NCBI GenBank assembly: GCA_963721305.1 | Contig: CAVRIR010000004.1 | Location: 1-64,000, forward strand | DNA: 64,000 nt | Direction of reading: 5' to 3' | Origin: DATAES01 sp963721305 | GTDB lineage: Bacteria; Actinomycetota; Acidimicrobiia; Acidimicrobiales; JACDCH01 | Part shown: positions 32,425 to 41,263 of the stretch, piece by piece | Layout of the letters: every line of letters begins with the position of its first letter | How positions within the stretch are numbered: the first letter of the stretch is position 1 | Position numbers and translations under genes: made by a program | The notes under the pieces: generated by a model | What the model was told of the DNA's origin: nothing | Seen by the model: the letters and a program-made list of their open reading frames with translations, nothing else | Databases searched by the model: none

Positions 32425-32514
32425 GAAGCTCCTCTTCCCTCCTCTAGGAACACCACCCATCGTAGGACGGAGCGGCCTTCTATTGTCAAGCTATCCTGTT
32501 TTAGAATGGCCGGT

Positions 32515-33219
32515 ATGAATCGGGACGAGCGAAAGGACCGAGACGCCGCGCTCGACGCCGCTGGCGCCCTCGCCGACCCGATGCGGCGGCGGCTGTTCGA
32601 TCTCGTCGTCGAATCGACCGAACCCGTGAGCCGCGACGAGGCGGCGGCGGCCGCCGGCATCGGCCGATCGCTGGCCGGCTATCACCTCGACCAGCTCGTG
32701 GATGACGGGCTCCTCGCCGTCAGCTACGCCCGGCGGTCAGGCCGCGCCGGGCCGGGCGCCGGACGACCGGCGAAGCTCTACACGCGGGCCGACCTCGAGG
32801 TGACCGTCCAACTTCCGCCTCGCAACGACGCGCTGGTCGCGCATCTCCTGGCCATGGCGGTCGAGACCGACCGGTCCGGCGAGGCTCGCAAGGCGCTTCG
32901 ACGCGCCACACGGGCCGCAGGGCGCGCCCTCGGGCACGAGCTCGCCGGCGCATCCGTCGACGGCGTCATGCGGACGCTCGACGCGCGCGGCTACGCGCCG
33001 CTGTCGAGCGAAGGCTGCATCCGATTGCGCAACTGCCCCTTCCACCACCTGGTGGACGAGCATCTCGACCTCGTGTGCACGCTCAACAAAGACCTCCTCA
33101 CCTCCGCGGTCAACACCGCCGACGTCGGTCTACGCGCCGATCTCGATCCACAGCCGGGGCAGTGCTGCGTCGTGCTGCGACCGGCGCAGTCAGGACGTGC
33201 CGCCCGACGGCGCGAGTGA
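32515..33219 (+). CDS. ArsR/SufR-like winged-helix regulator with C-terminal cysteines
   Basis: A 234-residue regulator. N-terminal winged helix: LADPMRRRLFDLVVESTEPV, SRDEAAAAAGIGRSLAGYHL, DQLVDDGLLAVSYARRSG. The C-terminal part holds GCIRLRNCPFHHLVDEHLDL followed by VCTLNK, i.e. Cys at about 158, 164 and 178, and a CC pair at 207-208; this pattern (CPFxxLxxxHxxLVC) is that of SufR-like regulators that bind an iron-sulfur cluster. A TAGAAT -10-like hexamer at 32502-32507 lies 7 nt before this ATG, so a leaderless start is plausible; another ATG at 32506 is in frame. Divergent from the DUF2231-folE operon, its likely target. Confidence 0.78.
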   Translation: MNRDERKDRDAALDAAGALADPMRRRLFDLVVESTEPVSRDEAAAAAGIGRSLAGYHLDQLVDDGLLAVSYARRSGRAGPGAGRPAKLYTRADLEVTVQLPPRNDALVAHLLAMAVETDRSGEARKALRRATRAAGRALGHELAGASVDGVMRTLDARGYAPLSSEGCIRLRNCPFHHLVDEHLDLVCTLNKDLLTSAVNTADVGLRADLDPQPGQCCVVLRPAQSGRAARRRE

Positions 33220-33234
33220 CACAGCCCCGGATCG

Positions 33235-34498
33235 TCAGCCGTTGCGAGGAAGATCGCGGAACGGGGTGTCGCGATCGGTGGACGGCTCGCGCGGCAGCCC
33301 GAGCACCTTCTCGCCGAGGATGTTGTGCTGGATCTCGTCCGTGCCCCCGGCGATCGACTGCGCAGGGACCGACACCAGCACCTCGGCGATGACACCGCCG
33401 TTCAGGCTGTCGGGGCCGGTGAGCATCCCGTCGGCCCCGGCGAGGGCCGAGTGCACATCGGCCGACTGACGTGCGACCTCGCTGAGGGCGAGCTTGCCGA
33501 TCGAGCCCTCGGCACCCGGCGGTCGCCCGAGCGCTCGTGCGGCGCGAGCGCGGTCGGCCGTCCAACCGCTGGCGCGTCTGCAACGACAACACCTTGCTGA
33601 TCGCCTGACGCTCGACCGGATCGTCTGCCTTCCTTGACTCCCGCGCGCGCTCCACGACGAGATCGGCTCGTCCGGCTCGCTGCGGGTACCAGCGGTACGT
33701 CGCGAAGTGCGCCTCCGCCTCGCGTCTCGCTTCCTCGAGCGCGCGTCCCGACCCGCCGGCGATGTGCGGCCGACCCAAGCCGCCGAAGCGGCGTTCGTAC
33801 GCGAGCGTCGTCAGTGCAACCGTCCAACCTTGACCGGCCGTGCCGACGACGAACGCGTCCGCGACTCGCGCGTCCGTCATGAAGACCTCGTTGAACGAAC
33901 TGTGATCGTTCATCTGCCGGAGCGGACGCACCTCGACCCCGGGCTGGCGCATCGGCAGCGCGAAGTACGTGAGGCCGCGGTGCTTCGGGACGTCCCAGTC
34001 CGTCCGTGCCACGAGCATCCCGAAGTCGGCATGGTGCGCGCTCGTGTTCCACACCTTCTGCCCGTTGACGATCCACTCGTCACCGTCGCGTTCGGCGCGT
34101 GTGGCGAGCCCGGCGAGATCGGACCCCGCCCCCGGTTCGCTGAACAGCTGGCACCACGTCTCCTCGCCGGTCAGGATCGGACCGAGCAGTCGCTCCCGCA
34201 CCCCGTCGGGCCCGTGCTCGAGAATCGTCGGCGCCGCCAGCCAGGCGCCGCTGCCCAGCGGGAGGCCGACTGCGCCGGCCGCTTGGATCTCGTTCGCGAC
34301 GACGTCGTCCGACCATGCGGGCAGCCCGCGTCCGTGCCATTGCTGCGACCACGACGGCACGGCCCAACCGGACGCGAGGAGGCGTCGCCGCCACTCCACC
34401 AGCGCCAGATCCGGGTCCCAGTTGTCGTCGACCCATGCGCGTACGGCGGCGCGCACCCCGTCGGGCGTGGCTCTCGCAGGGTCGACCGGCTCGGACAT
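33235..34498 (-). pseudogene. Acyl-CoA dehydrogenase, single frameshift
   Basis: A FadE-type flavoprotein of about 421 residues if repaired. The main frame carries TWCQLFSEPGAGSDLAGLAT, NGQKVWNTSAHHADFGMLVA, FNEVFMTDARVADAFVVG; the C-terminal AQSIAGGTDEIQHNILGEKV and LGLP are in another frame. One extra base at 33564-33565 (AA where one A is needed, read on the plus strand) restores QTRQRWTADRARAA and the rest. The fault at a short homopolymer suggests sequencing error. The ATG at 34498 (MSEPVDPARATPDGVRAA) lies 7 nt after the stop of the serine-hydrolase gene, with which it forms an operon. Confidence 0.85.
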
Positions 34499-34505
34499 CA
34501 CGTTG

Positions 34506-35651
34506 CTAGTGGTCGCCCAGGTTGGCGAGGGCGCCGAACGCGGCGAACGCGATGCCGGCACCGCGGAAGTCGCCGAGCGTCCCCTCGCCCATCTTGTTCA
34601 TGACATACGCGATGACCATGCGCGCGTCGAGATCGACGACAACGAGCGAGCCACCCCATCCGCCCCAGAAGCACATGCGCTCGTTCGGGGACAGCGGCGT
34701 GTCAGGCGACACGAGGCCGTAACCCATGCCGAAGCGGATGGGAACACCGAGCACGAGGTCTTGCGTGTACGTCACCTCTTCGAGCGCGGCATTGCACCCA
34801 GCCTCGGACAGCAGCCGTACACCGTTGACCTCGCCGCCGCATGCGAGCACCGACTGGACCGTGGCGACCGAACGCGCGTTGCCGTGGCCATTCGCGGCGG
34901 GGATCTCGGCGCGCCGCCACTCGGTCTCCCACGATTGCTCTGCAAGCAGGCGCGGGTTCGTGAACGTCTTGGCGACGACGCTCTGCGGGTCGAGGCCCTC
35001 GATCGGCAACGGTGGTGGCGGGATCACGAGCGCGACGCGATGGTCGTGCTCCTCCGCGGTGCCGATGTGGAAGTCGGCGTCGAGCGGGCCGGCGATCTCG
35101 TCCGCGAAGAACTGTCCGATCGACACGCCGGTGATCCGGCGCACCAGCTCGCCGACGAGATAGCCCTGCGTGACCGCGTGGTAGCCGGAGGCGGTGCCCG
35201 GCTCCCACCACGGCTCTTGCGCGGCGAGCAACGACGTCGCCTTGTCCCAGTCGTACAGATCCGACGGGTGCATCGGCTCCTGCCAACCCGACAGTCCCGC
35301 GCTGTGGCTCAACAGATGACGGACCTCGACGCCTTCCTTCCCGTTCTCCTTGAACTCCGGCCAGTAGCGCGCCACCGGCGCGTGCAAGTCGAGGTCACCG
35401 CGGTCGGCCAGGACGAGCGCGCACAACGCGGCCATCGTCTTCGTCGTCGACCAGACGTTGATGATCGTGTCGGACTCCCACGGCTGCGTGCCCGACTCGT
35501 CGACATGACCGCCCCAGATGTCGACCACCGTGCGGCCGTCGACGATGACGGCGACGCTCGCGCCGACCTCCCCGCCCGAGTCGAAGTTGGCGACGAACGC
35601 GTCACGCACGCCCTCGAAACCAGGCTCGACCGTGCCGTGGACCTCTGCCAT
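34506..35651 (-). CDS. Serine hydrolase, class C beta-lactamase/esterase family
   Basis: A 381-residue penicillin-binding-like serine hydrolase (EstB/LipE/LACTB group). The nucleophile motif SxxK is NVWSTTKTMAAL; the second motif Tyr is in ASGYHAVTQGYLVGEL; the third, HxG/KTG-like, is CFWGGWGGSLVVVD near the C-terminus. No signal peptide is apparent, so it is probably a cytosolic esterase rather than an antibiotic-resistance enzyme. The ATG at 35651 has GGGAGGA upstream. Upstream of and probably cotranscribed with the acyl-CoA dehydrogenase, which suggests hydrolysis of an ester feeding beta-oxidation. Confidence 0.87.
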   Translation of the reverse strand: MAEVHGTVEPGFEGVRDAFVANFDSGGEVGASVAVIVDGRTVVDIWGGHVDESGTQPWESDTIINVWSTTKTMAALCALVLADRGDLDLHAPVARYWPEFKENGKEGVEVRHLLSHSAGLSGWQEPMHPSDLYDWDKATSLLAAQEPWWEPGTASGYHAVTQGYLVGELVRRITGVSIGQFFADEIAGPLDADFHIGTAEEHDHRVALVIPPPPLPIEGLDPQSVVAKTFTNPRLLAEQSWETEWRRAEIPAANGHGNARSVATVQSVLACGGEVNGVRLLSEAGCNAALEEVTYTQDLVLGVPIRFGMGYGLVSPDTPLSPNERMCFWGGWGGSLVVVDLDARMVIAYVMNKMGEGTLGDFRGAGIAFAAFGALANLGDH

Positions 35652-35743
35652 TCGTCCTCCCCTCGTAGGCAGAACCACTGTCGCACAAGCAACGGCGGAG
35701 GTGTTCGCCGGAACCTGTCGCTCGCAGCGGGGAAGATGTCGGT

Positions 35744-36347
35744 GTGGAGGCCGATTCCGACGCCGCCGTCATCGCCGCGTCGCTCGACGAGCCGGCGCGG
35801 TTCGGTGAGATCTTCGACCGCCATGCGACGGTGCTGTACCGGTACCTCGTGCGCCGCCTCGGGCCCGACGAGGCAGAGGCGATGGTCGGCGACATCTTTC
35901 GCATCGCGTTCGAACGGCGTCACACCTACGACCTCGAACGTGCCGTCGCGCGACCGTGGCTCTACGGCATCGCGACGAACCTCGTGGCGAAGCGCCGGCG
36001 CGGCGAAGCACGCCGGTTGCGAGCCGTCGCACGTCTCGCCGCGCAACGAACGCCCTCGACCGACTTCACCGACAGCATCGCCGGCGCGCTCGACGCGACG
36101 GACGTCTGGCCACTCGTGGTCGACGCGGTGACGAACCTTCCCGAACCCGAACGGGACGCGCTCGATGCTGCACGTGTGGGAAGGGTTGAGCTACGAGGAC
36201 GTGGCCCGTGCGCTCGACGTGCCGATCGGCACCGTGCGCTCGCGGTTGCATCGAGCTCGCGAACGGCTGCGCGAACTTCCCGTGGGCTTCGGGAGAGAAG
36301 AGAACGAGAACACAAACCCCCACCGCGCTGGAAGGATCAGGTCGTGA
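35744..36347 (+). pseudogene. ECF sigma factor, single frameshift
   Basis: A sigma-70 family ECF factor of about 200 residues if repaired. Region 2: ARFGEIFDRHATVLYRYLVR, DEAEAMVGDIFRIAFERRHT, PWLYGIATNLVAKRRRGEAR. Region 4, in a second frame from about 36165: MLHVWEGLSYEDVARALDVP, IGTVRSRLHRARERLRELP. An extra G at about 36164 (CTCGATGCTG, expected CTCATGCTG) separates them. The start is a GTG at 35744. The stop overlaps the next gene (GTGA), so sigma factor and its downstream partner are coupled, as is usual for ECF factors and their regulators. Confidence 0.85.
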
Positions 36348-36919
36348 GCGACGACTTCGATCCGCTCCGGCAGCTGCGACCCGATCGCATCGAACCGGAT
36401 GACCCGGGGGACCCGGCCGTGTTCTCGCGAGCGAAGGAGCGCTTCATGTCCGCCATTGACGAGGAACATGCAACGAACAAAGTCCTCACCACTCCCGACA
36501 TCTATCCACGGCTCGCCTACCGCGACGAGCTCGCCGCGCTCGACTACCTCACACGCGTGTTCCAGTTCGCCGAGAATCGTGAGGCGCGTGAGGAGCACGA
36601 CGGCCACTACCTGTGCTGGCTGCGCGTCGGTACCGGCGTGGTGATGCTCGGGCACGCCAACCCCGACATCCACATGATCCACAGTCCTCTTGAAGCGGGA
36701 CTGACGACGGTGATCATCCACGTGTACGTGCACGACATCGACGCGCACTACGCCCACGCGGTCGCCGAGGGAGCCGACGTCACGATGACGTTGCAAGACG
36801 CGTTCTACGGCGAGCGTCGCTACGAGGCCACCGATCCCGAAGGCCACCGATGGCACTTCGGCGAGCGCTTCGACGACATCCGCGCCCGTGGCGGGCGTCC
36901 ACCCGAGACCGGTGACTGA
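36344..36919 (+). CDS. ECF-associated N-terminus fused to a VOC domain
   Basis: A 191-residue protein. Residues 1-45 (FDPLRQLRPDRIEPDDPGDP, AVFSRAKERFMSAID) look like the cytosolic N-terminus of proteins that follow ECF sigma genes in actinobacteria (CU044_5270-like partners). The rest, from TPDIYPRLAYRDELAALDYL, is a glyoxalase/VOC domain ending YEATDPEGHRWHFGERF. Either a true fusion or the result of an in-frame deletion that removed the membrane part of the sigma partner. The GTG start overlaps the sigma-factor stop. If functional it may be a small-molecule-sensing regulator of the sigma factor; this is inference. Confidence 0.7.
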   Translation: MSDDFDPLRQLRPDRIEPDDPGDPAVFSRAKERFMSAIDEEHATNKVLTTPDIYPRLAYRDELAALDYLTRVFQFAENREAREEHDGHYLCWLRVGTGVVMLGHANPDIHMIHSPLEAGLTTVIIHVYVHDIDAHYAHAVAEGADVTMTLQDAFYGERRYEATDPEGHRWHFGERFDDIRARGGRPPETGD

Positions 36920-37037
36920 GATCTCGCTGGACCTGGTATCGCTGGATTTCTTCGTCCTGCATGTCGAGATCCGTCGACCGGCGACGACACCTGGTCGAGC
37001 GCCGCTCACCGGGCGGCCCACCGGGAAGGATGAAGAC

Positions 37038-37439
37038 ATGCGATTCATGCTGTTGCAGAACTACGGCGAGGTCGGATCCGGTTGTGCCCCGATGAACGAG
37101 TGGGCACCGGAGGACGTCAAAGCACACATCGAGTTCCAGCAGACGCTCAACCAGGAGCTGCTCGACAACGGCGAGCTGGTCGACGCGCAAGGGCTCGCCG
37201 GGCCCGACCAGGCCAAGGTCGTGATGGCGGACGGCGCGAGGGCGCCGGTCGTCACCGACGGGCCGTACCCGGAGACGAAGGAGCTGCTCGCCGGCTATCG
37301 CCTGGTCGACGTGGACTCGCTCGAGCGCGCCGTCGCGATCGCCGCCAAGGCATCAGCGGCGCCGGGGCCCGACGGCGTCCCGATCCAACAGCCCATCGAG
37401 GTCCGCCAGGTCCTGAGCGCCCCTGACCCCGACCTCTGA
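37038..37439 (+). CDS. YCII/DGPF-domain protein
   Basis: A 133-residue YCII-related protein (DGPF family) with the diagnostic MRFMLLQNYGEV start, LDNGELVDAQGLAGPDQAKV, VVTDGPYPETKELLAGYRLV and a C-terminal EVRQVL strand. Such proteins nearly always sit directly before an ECF42-type sigma factor gene and are thought to be linked to its signalling. Here the sigma gene starts 31 nt downstream. The ATG at 37038 is chosen because the conserved strand begins there. Confidence 0.9.
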   Translation: MRFMLLQNYGEVGSGCAPMNEWAPEDVKAHIEFQQTLNQELLDNGELVDAQGLAGPDQAKVVMADGARAPVVTDGPYPETKELLAGYRLVDVDSLERAVAIAAKASAAPGPDGVPIQQPIEVRQVLSAPDPDL

Positions 37440-37470
37440 GCCCTCGTCGCCCCCCGCCTGTTCTGAGCTG

Positions 37471-38724
37471 ATGTCGATCGAAGGCGAAGCGGGCGTCGAG
37501 GAGGTCCTGCGGGAGCTCGCGCCCCGGGTCCTCGGCATCGTGGTTCGGCGCTACGGCGACTTCGACGACGCTGAGGACGCGGTGCAGGAGGCAGTGCTCG
37601 CCGCGGCGACGGCGTGGCCGGACAACGGGATGCCGGCGAACCCCGCGGGCTGGCTGGTCCGAGTGGCGTCGAGACGCATGACGGACCACTACCGAACCGA
37701 CGTGCGTCGCAAGCGGCGGGAGGAGGTCGCCGCAGCGCAGTCGATCGCCGCGCCGGACGATCCGAACTCCGCAACCGACGACACCTTGATCCTCGTGTTC
37801 ATGTGCTGTCACCGGTCGCTGACGCCGGCATCCGCCATCCCGCTCACGTTGCGGGCGGTGGGCGGCTTGTCGACCCGCGAGATCGCGAACGCGTTCCTCG
37901 TGCCGGAAGCCACCATGGCGCAACGAATCAGCCGCGCGAAGGCAACGATCAGCGCGTCGGCGGTTCCGTTCCGCCTCCCGCCGGATGATGAACGCCCGGA
38001 AGCACTGCGATCCGTTCGTCACGTGCTCTATCTGTTGTTCAACGAGGGCTACGCGAGCAGCAGCGGCTCGGACCTGCAACGCACCGACCTGTCGAGCGAA
38101 GCCATCCGCCTCGCCCGCCTCCTGCACGACGCGTTGCCGGACGATCCGGAGACCGCCGGCTTGCTCGCGCTCATGCTTCTCAACGACGCACGCCGGCCTG
38201 CGCGCACCAGTGCGGATGGCGAGCTCGTGCCCCTCGCCGAGCAGGACCGCTCGCTCTGGATGCGCGCTGACATCACCGCGGGTCTGCAGCTCGTCACGAG
38301 CGCGTTGCAGCGCCAGCAGATCGGCGAGTACCAGTTGCAAGCGGCCATCGCAGCCCTGCACGACGAGGCGCCGCGCCACGAAGACACGAAGTGGTCGGAG
38401 ATCGCGTCGCTCTACGCGCTGCTCGAGCGCATGACCGGCAATCCGATGGTGCGGCTCAACCGAGCCGTCGCGGTGGCAATGGTCGATGGCCCCGCGGCCG
38501 GGCTGGCGCTGCTCGACGATCTCGACGAACGGCTCGGCGACCACCACCGGTTGCACGCAGCGCGCGCTCACCTGCTCGAGCAGGCCGGCGACGACGAAGC
38601 GGCCATCACGGCGTTCCGCGCCGCCGCGGACCGCACGGCCAACCTCCGCGAACGCAACTACCTCGTCCTCCAGGCGGCTCGCCTCGCCGCCACGCATCGC
38701 AACATCGACGGCAACGCCCGGTGA
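37471..38724 (+). CDS. ECF42-type sigma factor with C-terminal TPR-like domain (DUF6596)
   Basis: A 417-residue ECF sigma factor. Region 2: LGIVVRRYGDFDDAEDAVQE, GWLVRVASRRMTDHYRTDVR; region 4: GGLSTREIANAFLVPEATMA, QRISRAKATI. Residues from about 170 form the long C-terminal helical domain of this group (HVLYLLFNEGYASSSGSDLQ, LLERMTGNPMVRLNRAVAVA, LLEQAGDDEAAITAFRAAAD), which resembles TPR repeats and is needed for activity in characterised ECF42 factors. Pairs with the upstream YCII protein. Ends at a strong GC hairpin. Confidence 0.92.
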   Translation: MSIEGEAGVEEVLRELAPRVLGIVVRRYGDFDDAEDAVQEAVLAAATAWPDNGMPANPAGWLVRVASRRMTDHYRTDVRRKRREEVAAAQSIAAPDDPNSATDDTLILVFMCCHRSLTPASAIPLTLRAVGGLSTREIANAFLVPEATMAQRISRAKATISASAVPFRLPPDDERPEALRSVRHVLYLLFNEGYASSSGSDLQRTDLSSEAIRLARLLHDALPDDPETAGLLALMLLNDARRPARTSADGELVPLAEQDRSLWMRADITAGLQLVTSALQRQQIGEYQLQAAIAALHDEAPRHEDTKWSEIASLYALLERMTGNPMVRLNRAVAVAMVDGPAAGLALLDDLDERLGDHHRLHAARAHLLEQAGDDEAAITAFRAAADRTANLRERNYLVLQAARLAATHRNIDGNAR

Positions 38725-38735
38725 AACGACGAAGA

Positions 38736-38757
38736 CCGCGGCGCATGCACGCCGCGG
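38736..38757. terminator. GC-rich hairpin after ECF42 gene
   Basis: CCGCGGCG, loop CATGCA, CGCCGCGG: an 8-bp perfect stem 11 bp after the sigma stop, between convergent genes, so it may serve both. It is flanked by GAAGA and CCTTC, which extend the stem imperfectly. Confidence 0.7.
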
Positions 38758-38785
38758 CCTTCGCAGACTTCAGTTCAGTGGTGGA

Positions 38786-39784
38786 TCAGTCGGAACGCGA
38801 CGCCTGGCGCGCGAACCGGCGTCCGGTCAGCGAGAGCGCGTAACCGAAAGCGAGCATCGCGATGCCGATGTACAGCAGCTCGGCGTGGAAGCCACCGGTG
38901 CGGGCCAGCGTGCTGCTCGCTTCGACCGTCGGGCCGGCGGCCGCCGTGGTGGTGGCGGCAGCCGGGGCCGTACCCGTCGCGGTCGGCGGCGTCACCGGGA
39001 TCACCGGCGGCGGAGCCGCACCGGCCACGTCCGTCAGGCTGAGCACGACGCCTTCCGGCGGATGGCAGACCAGGTTCAGCATCGTCGTCAGCGGGGTCGG
39101 GGTCACGTGACCGTGATGTCTCCGGGTGCGAACGTGATCGGCTGACCCACATCGTTGGTCTCGTGAACGTGCCGTCGTCAAGGTGAGCCGTTGGGAACGA
39201 GCCGCTCGGCGGCGGCGGGGCTGCAGGTAACTGACGGGCTGGGTTCCGTCGCCGAGAGGCACGTCCTGTGCGTCGACCGTGCCGACGTACTACCCGTTGC
39301 GCCGCTGACGGCGTTCATCGTGTCGACCCGTTGGTCAGCGTGAGGTCCGTCACGCCGAGGCCGGAGGCCTGTGGACACGAGGCTGGCACTCTGCGTGAAC
39401 CTCCAGATGAAGCTCATCTGCGAACGGTCGCCCCGTTCTTCGGACTGTCGACCGGAAGGCTCGTGATGTCGGCTGTGATCGGAAACGTCGAGAGGTTCAC
39501 CAGTCGGGTTGGCGAGCAACGCCTTGGACGCGTCGTCTGCGCCTTCACACGTCATCGTGAAGCTGTGCGAGGGTCTGCGGCAGGTGCGCGACCGTGCTGT
39601 CGCTGCTGCTACTGCTACTGGTGCTGTCGCTGCTGTCGCTGGTCTGCGCTGACGCGCTCGGAGCGAACGCGGCGGCGACGAAGATGAACACTCCGACCAC
39701 CAGCGCCAGACCGAAGCGCCGTTGCCGTTTGCCGGCTCTCGAACGCCCCCGAGATTCGTTGTCGGATGACTGGTTGGAACGCAT
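38786..39784 (-). pseudogene. Secreted Ser-rich surface protein with LPXTG-like anchor, multiply frameshifted
   Basis: The 5' frame encodes a basic N-terminus and signal peptide (GKRQRRFGLALVVGVFIFVA, AAFAPSASAQ) followed by a Ser/Asp-rich stretch (TSDSSDSTSSSSSSDSTVAH). The middle pieces lie in other frames (for example TFPITADITSLPVDSPKNGA read across 39430-39500). The 3' frame ends in a Pro/Ala/Thr-rich linker, then LARTGG, a hydrophobic span LLYIGIAMLAFGYALSLTG and RRFARQ: a variant sortase-type sorting signal. At least three indels interrupt the frame. If repaired it would be a wall- or membrane-anchored exported protein of about 330 residues. Preceded by a 230-nt leader with hairpins. 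Confidence 0.65.
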
Positions 39785-40017
39785 GGACGTCGCTACTCCC
39801 TTGTGTCGCGGTTGCGTGCGTGCGGGCGCGCTGAAGGACTCGAACGACGATTCGGCGTCATGCGTCCCCTTGCCCCCCTTCGTACGAGGGAATGCTCCCT
39901 CGCCCGTCTTTCCCCCGGTGACGCCTGGAATACACGGCGTCGGGCCGTTATGTGAGTAGGGCAGGACCCCCTCCGTCAAGACCAGGGATCCTGCTGGCCC
40001 GATCGGGCCACGTCTTT
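39785..40017 (-). other. Structured 5' leader candidate of the surface-protein gene
   Basis: The 233 bp between the glycosyltransferase stop and the surface-protein ATG hold three stable stems: TGGCCC/GGGCCA (39995-40010, four-base loop), GACGCC/GGCGTC (39920-39925 with 39936-39941) and CGAGGGA/TCCCTCG (39885-39902, four-base loop), with purine-rich runs between. I could not match it to a known riboswitch; the first stem may simply end the upstream gene. Confidence 0.4.
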
Positions 40018-41228
40018 CTAGCCCAACGCCGCCCGTACGCGACGAACTTGCTCGTCCCACGACCACTCGGGCGCTGATCGCCAGTGCGCCCGCGCGCAGC
40101 GACCGAACGTGGTCAGCGTCCGATGCGAGCTGCTCGAGCACCGATCGCAGGGCTGCGCTGTCACCGGGCGGATAGAGCACCGAGTTGCGACCCGGCTCGA
40201 GCCTTCCTGCGAGCGGCTCGACGTCAGGGGCGACGACCGCGAGACCGGCGGCGAGGTACTCCGCCACCTTGAGCGGCGAGTAGTGGAACGACCTCGGATC
40301 GGCGAGCACGACGCCGACATCCATCGCCGCGAGGTGTTGCGGCATCTCGTCGGGCTCGACGGTGCCAGTGAACACGGCGCGCACCCCGGCTGCTGAGGCG
40401 AGCGCTTCGATGCGGCTCCGCTCTGGACCATCACCGACGAACAGCAACACGGTCCCGGGCACCGCGGGCGCGGCCGCGACGAGCTGGTCGAGCACGTGGA
40501 AGGGGCGAAAGCTGCCCACCCAGCCGATCACGAAGCGAACGTCTAGGCCGAGATTGCGCCGGATCGCATCACCGTTCGGGGGCGGTGTGAATCGATCGAG
40601 GTCGACACCGGTCGGCGTGACGAGCACACGTTCGGGCGCGACACCGAGCCGGACCACCTCTTCGGCAAGCACATCGGTGCCACACGCAACCAAGCGCGCG
40701 GCGCGCAACGCCGGCAGCTCGCCGTGTCGCTCGAGCCACCCGTCCCACCCGGGACGCCGGATCGACCACTGGCGCGCCTGCCACACCAACAACGCGGGAA
40801 CGAACAACACCAGCGGCGCGCCGATCCGGCGCGCGAGGTCGACACCCGCGGTGTGGAACAGCTCGTGTCGTTGCATACGAACTCGATCGACGTGCCCGCA
40901 TCCGTCCACGGGCCGGTGCCGTCGACGGTGAACGATCGCGCGCGCTGCCATTCACGCGCGTCCTTGAGCGCGGTCGTGACCTCTGCGGGATCGCCTGCCG
41001 CAACGAGCGCCCACGCGACTCCGTCGCCGCGGGACGTGCCGCTTGGCGTCGCAGCGTGGCCACGTCGAGGACACCGCTCGGTGTGACGACCCACGCATGT
41101 CCGAGGACCCGCGCCGCTGCCGCGGCCCAGCCACTGGTGCTGATCCATCCGGCGACTGGACCCTGCTGGCCCTCGGTCGTCGTCGGCAGCACGAATATCG
41201 CTCCTGATCCGGTTGTTGACGTCGCCAT
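40018..41228 (-). pseudogene. GT4-like glycosyltransferase, frameshifted at three points
   Basis: A retaining family-4-type glycosyltransferase of about 403 residues if repaired. Pieces: an N-terminal Rossmann-like part (SGAIFVLPTTTEGQQGPVAG, ARVLGHAWVVTPSGVLDVAT) to about 41040; a middle frame (GDGVAWALVAAGDPAEVTTA) to about 40880; and the main frame with RHELFHTAGVDLARRIGAPL, VLVTPTGVDLDRFTPPP, FVIGWVGSFRPFHVLDQLV, the nucleotide-binding VEYL-type site KVAEYLAAGLAVVAPDVEPL. The last 18 residues are again shifted (from about 40075). Transfers a sugar from a nucleotide or lipid donor; substrate unknown. Divergent from the next GT4 gene. Confidence 0.8.
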
Positions 41229-41263
41229 CGGAGCGCAGGGTAACGACCCCCGCGCGTGGGACG

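Noticed and set aside
39785..40017. Assignment of the leader to the c-di-AMP (ydaO) or c-di-GMP riboswitch families
   Set aside because: Only scattered GGGG and CAGC words match; the conserved core order of either family is not present.
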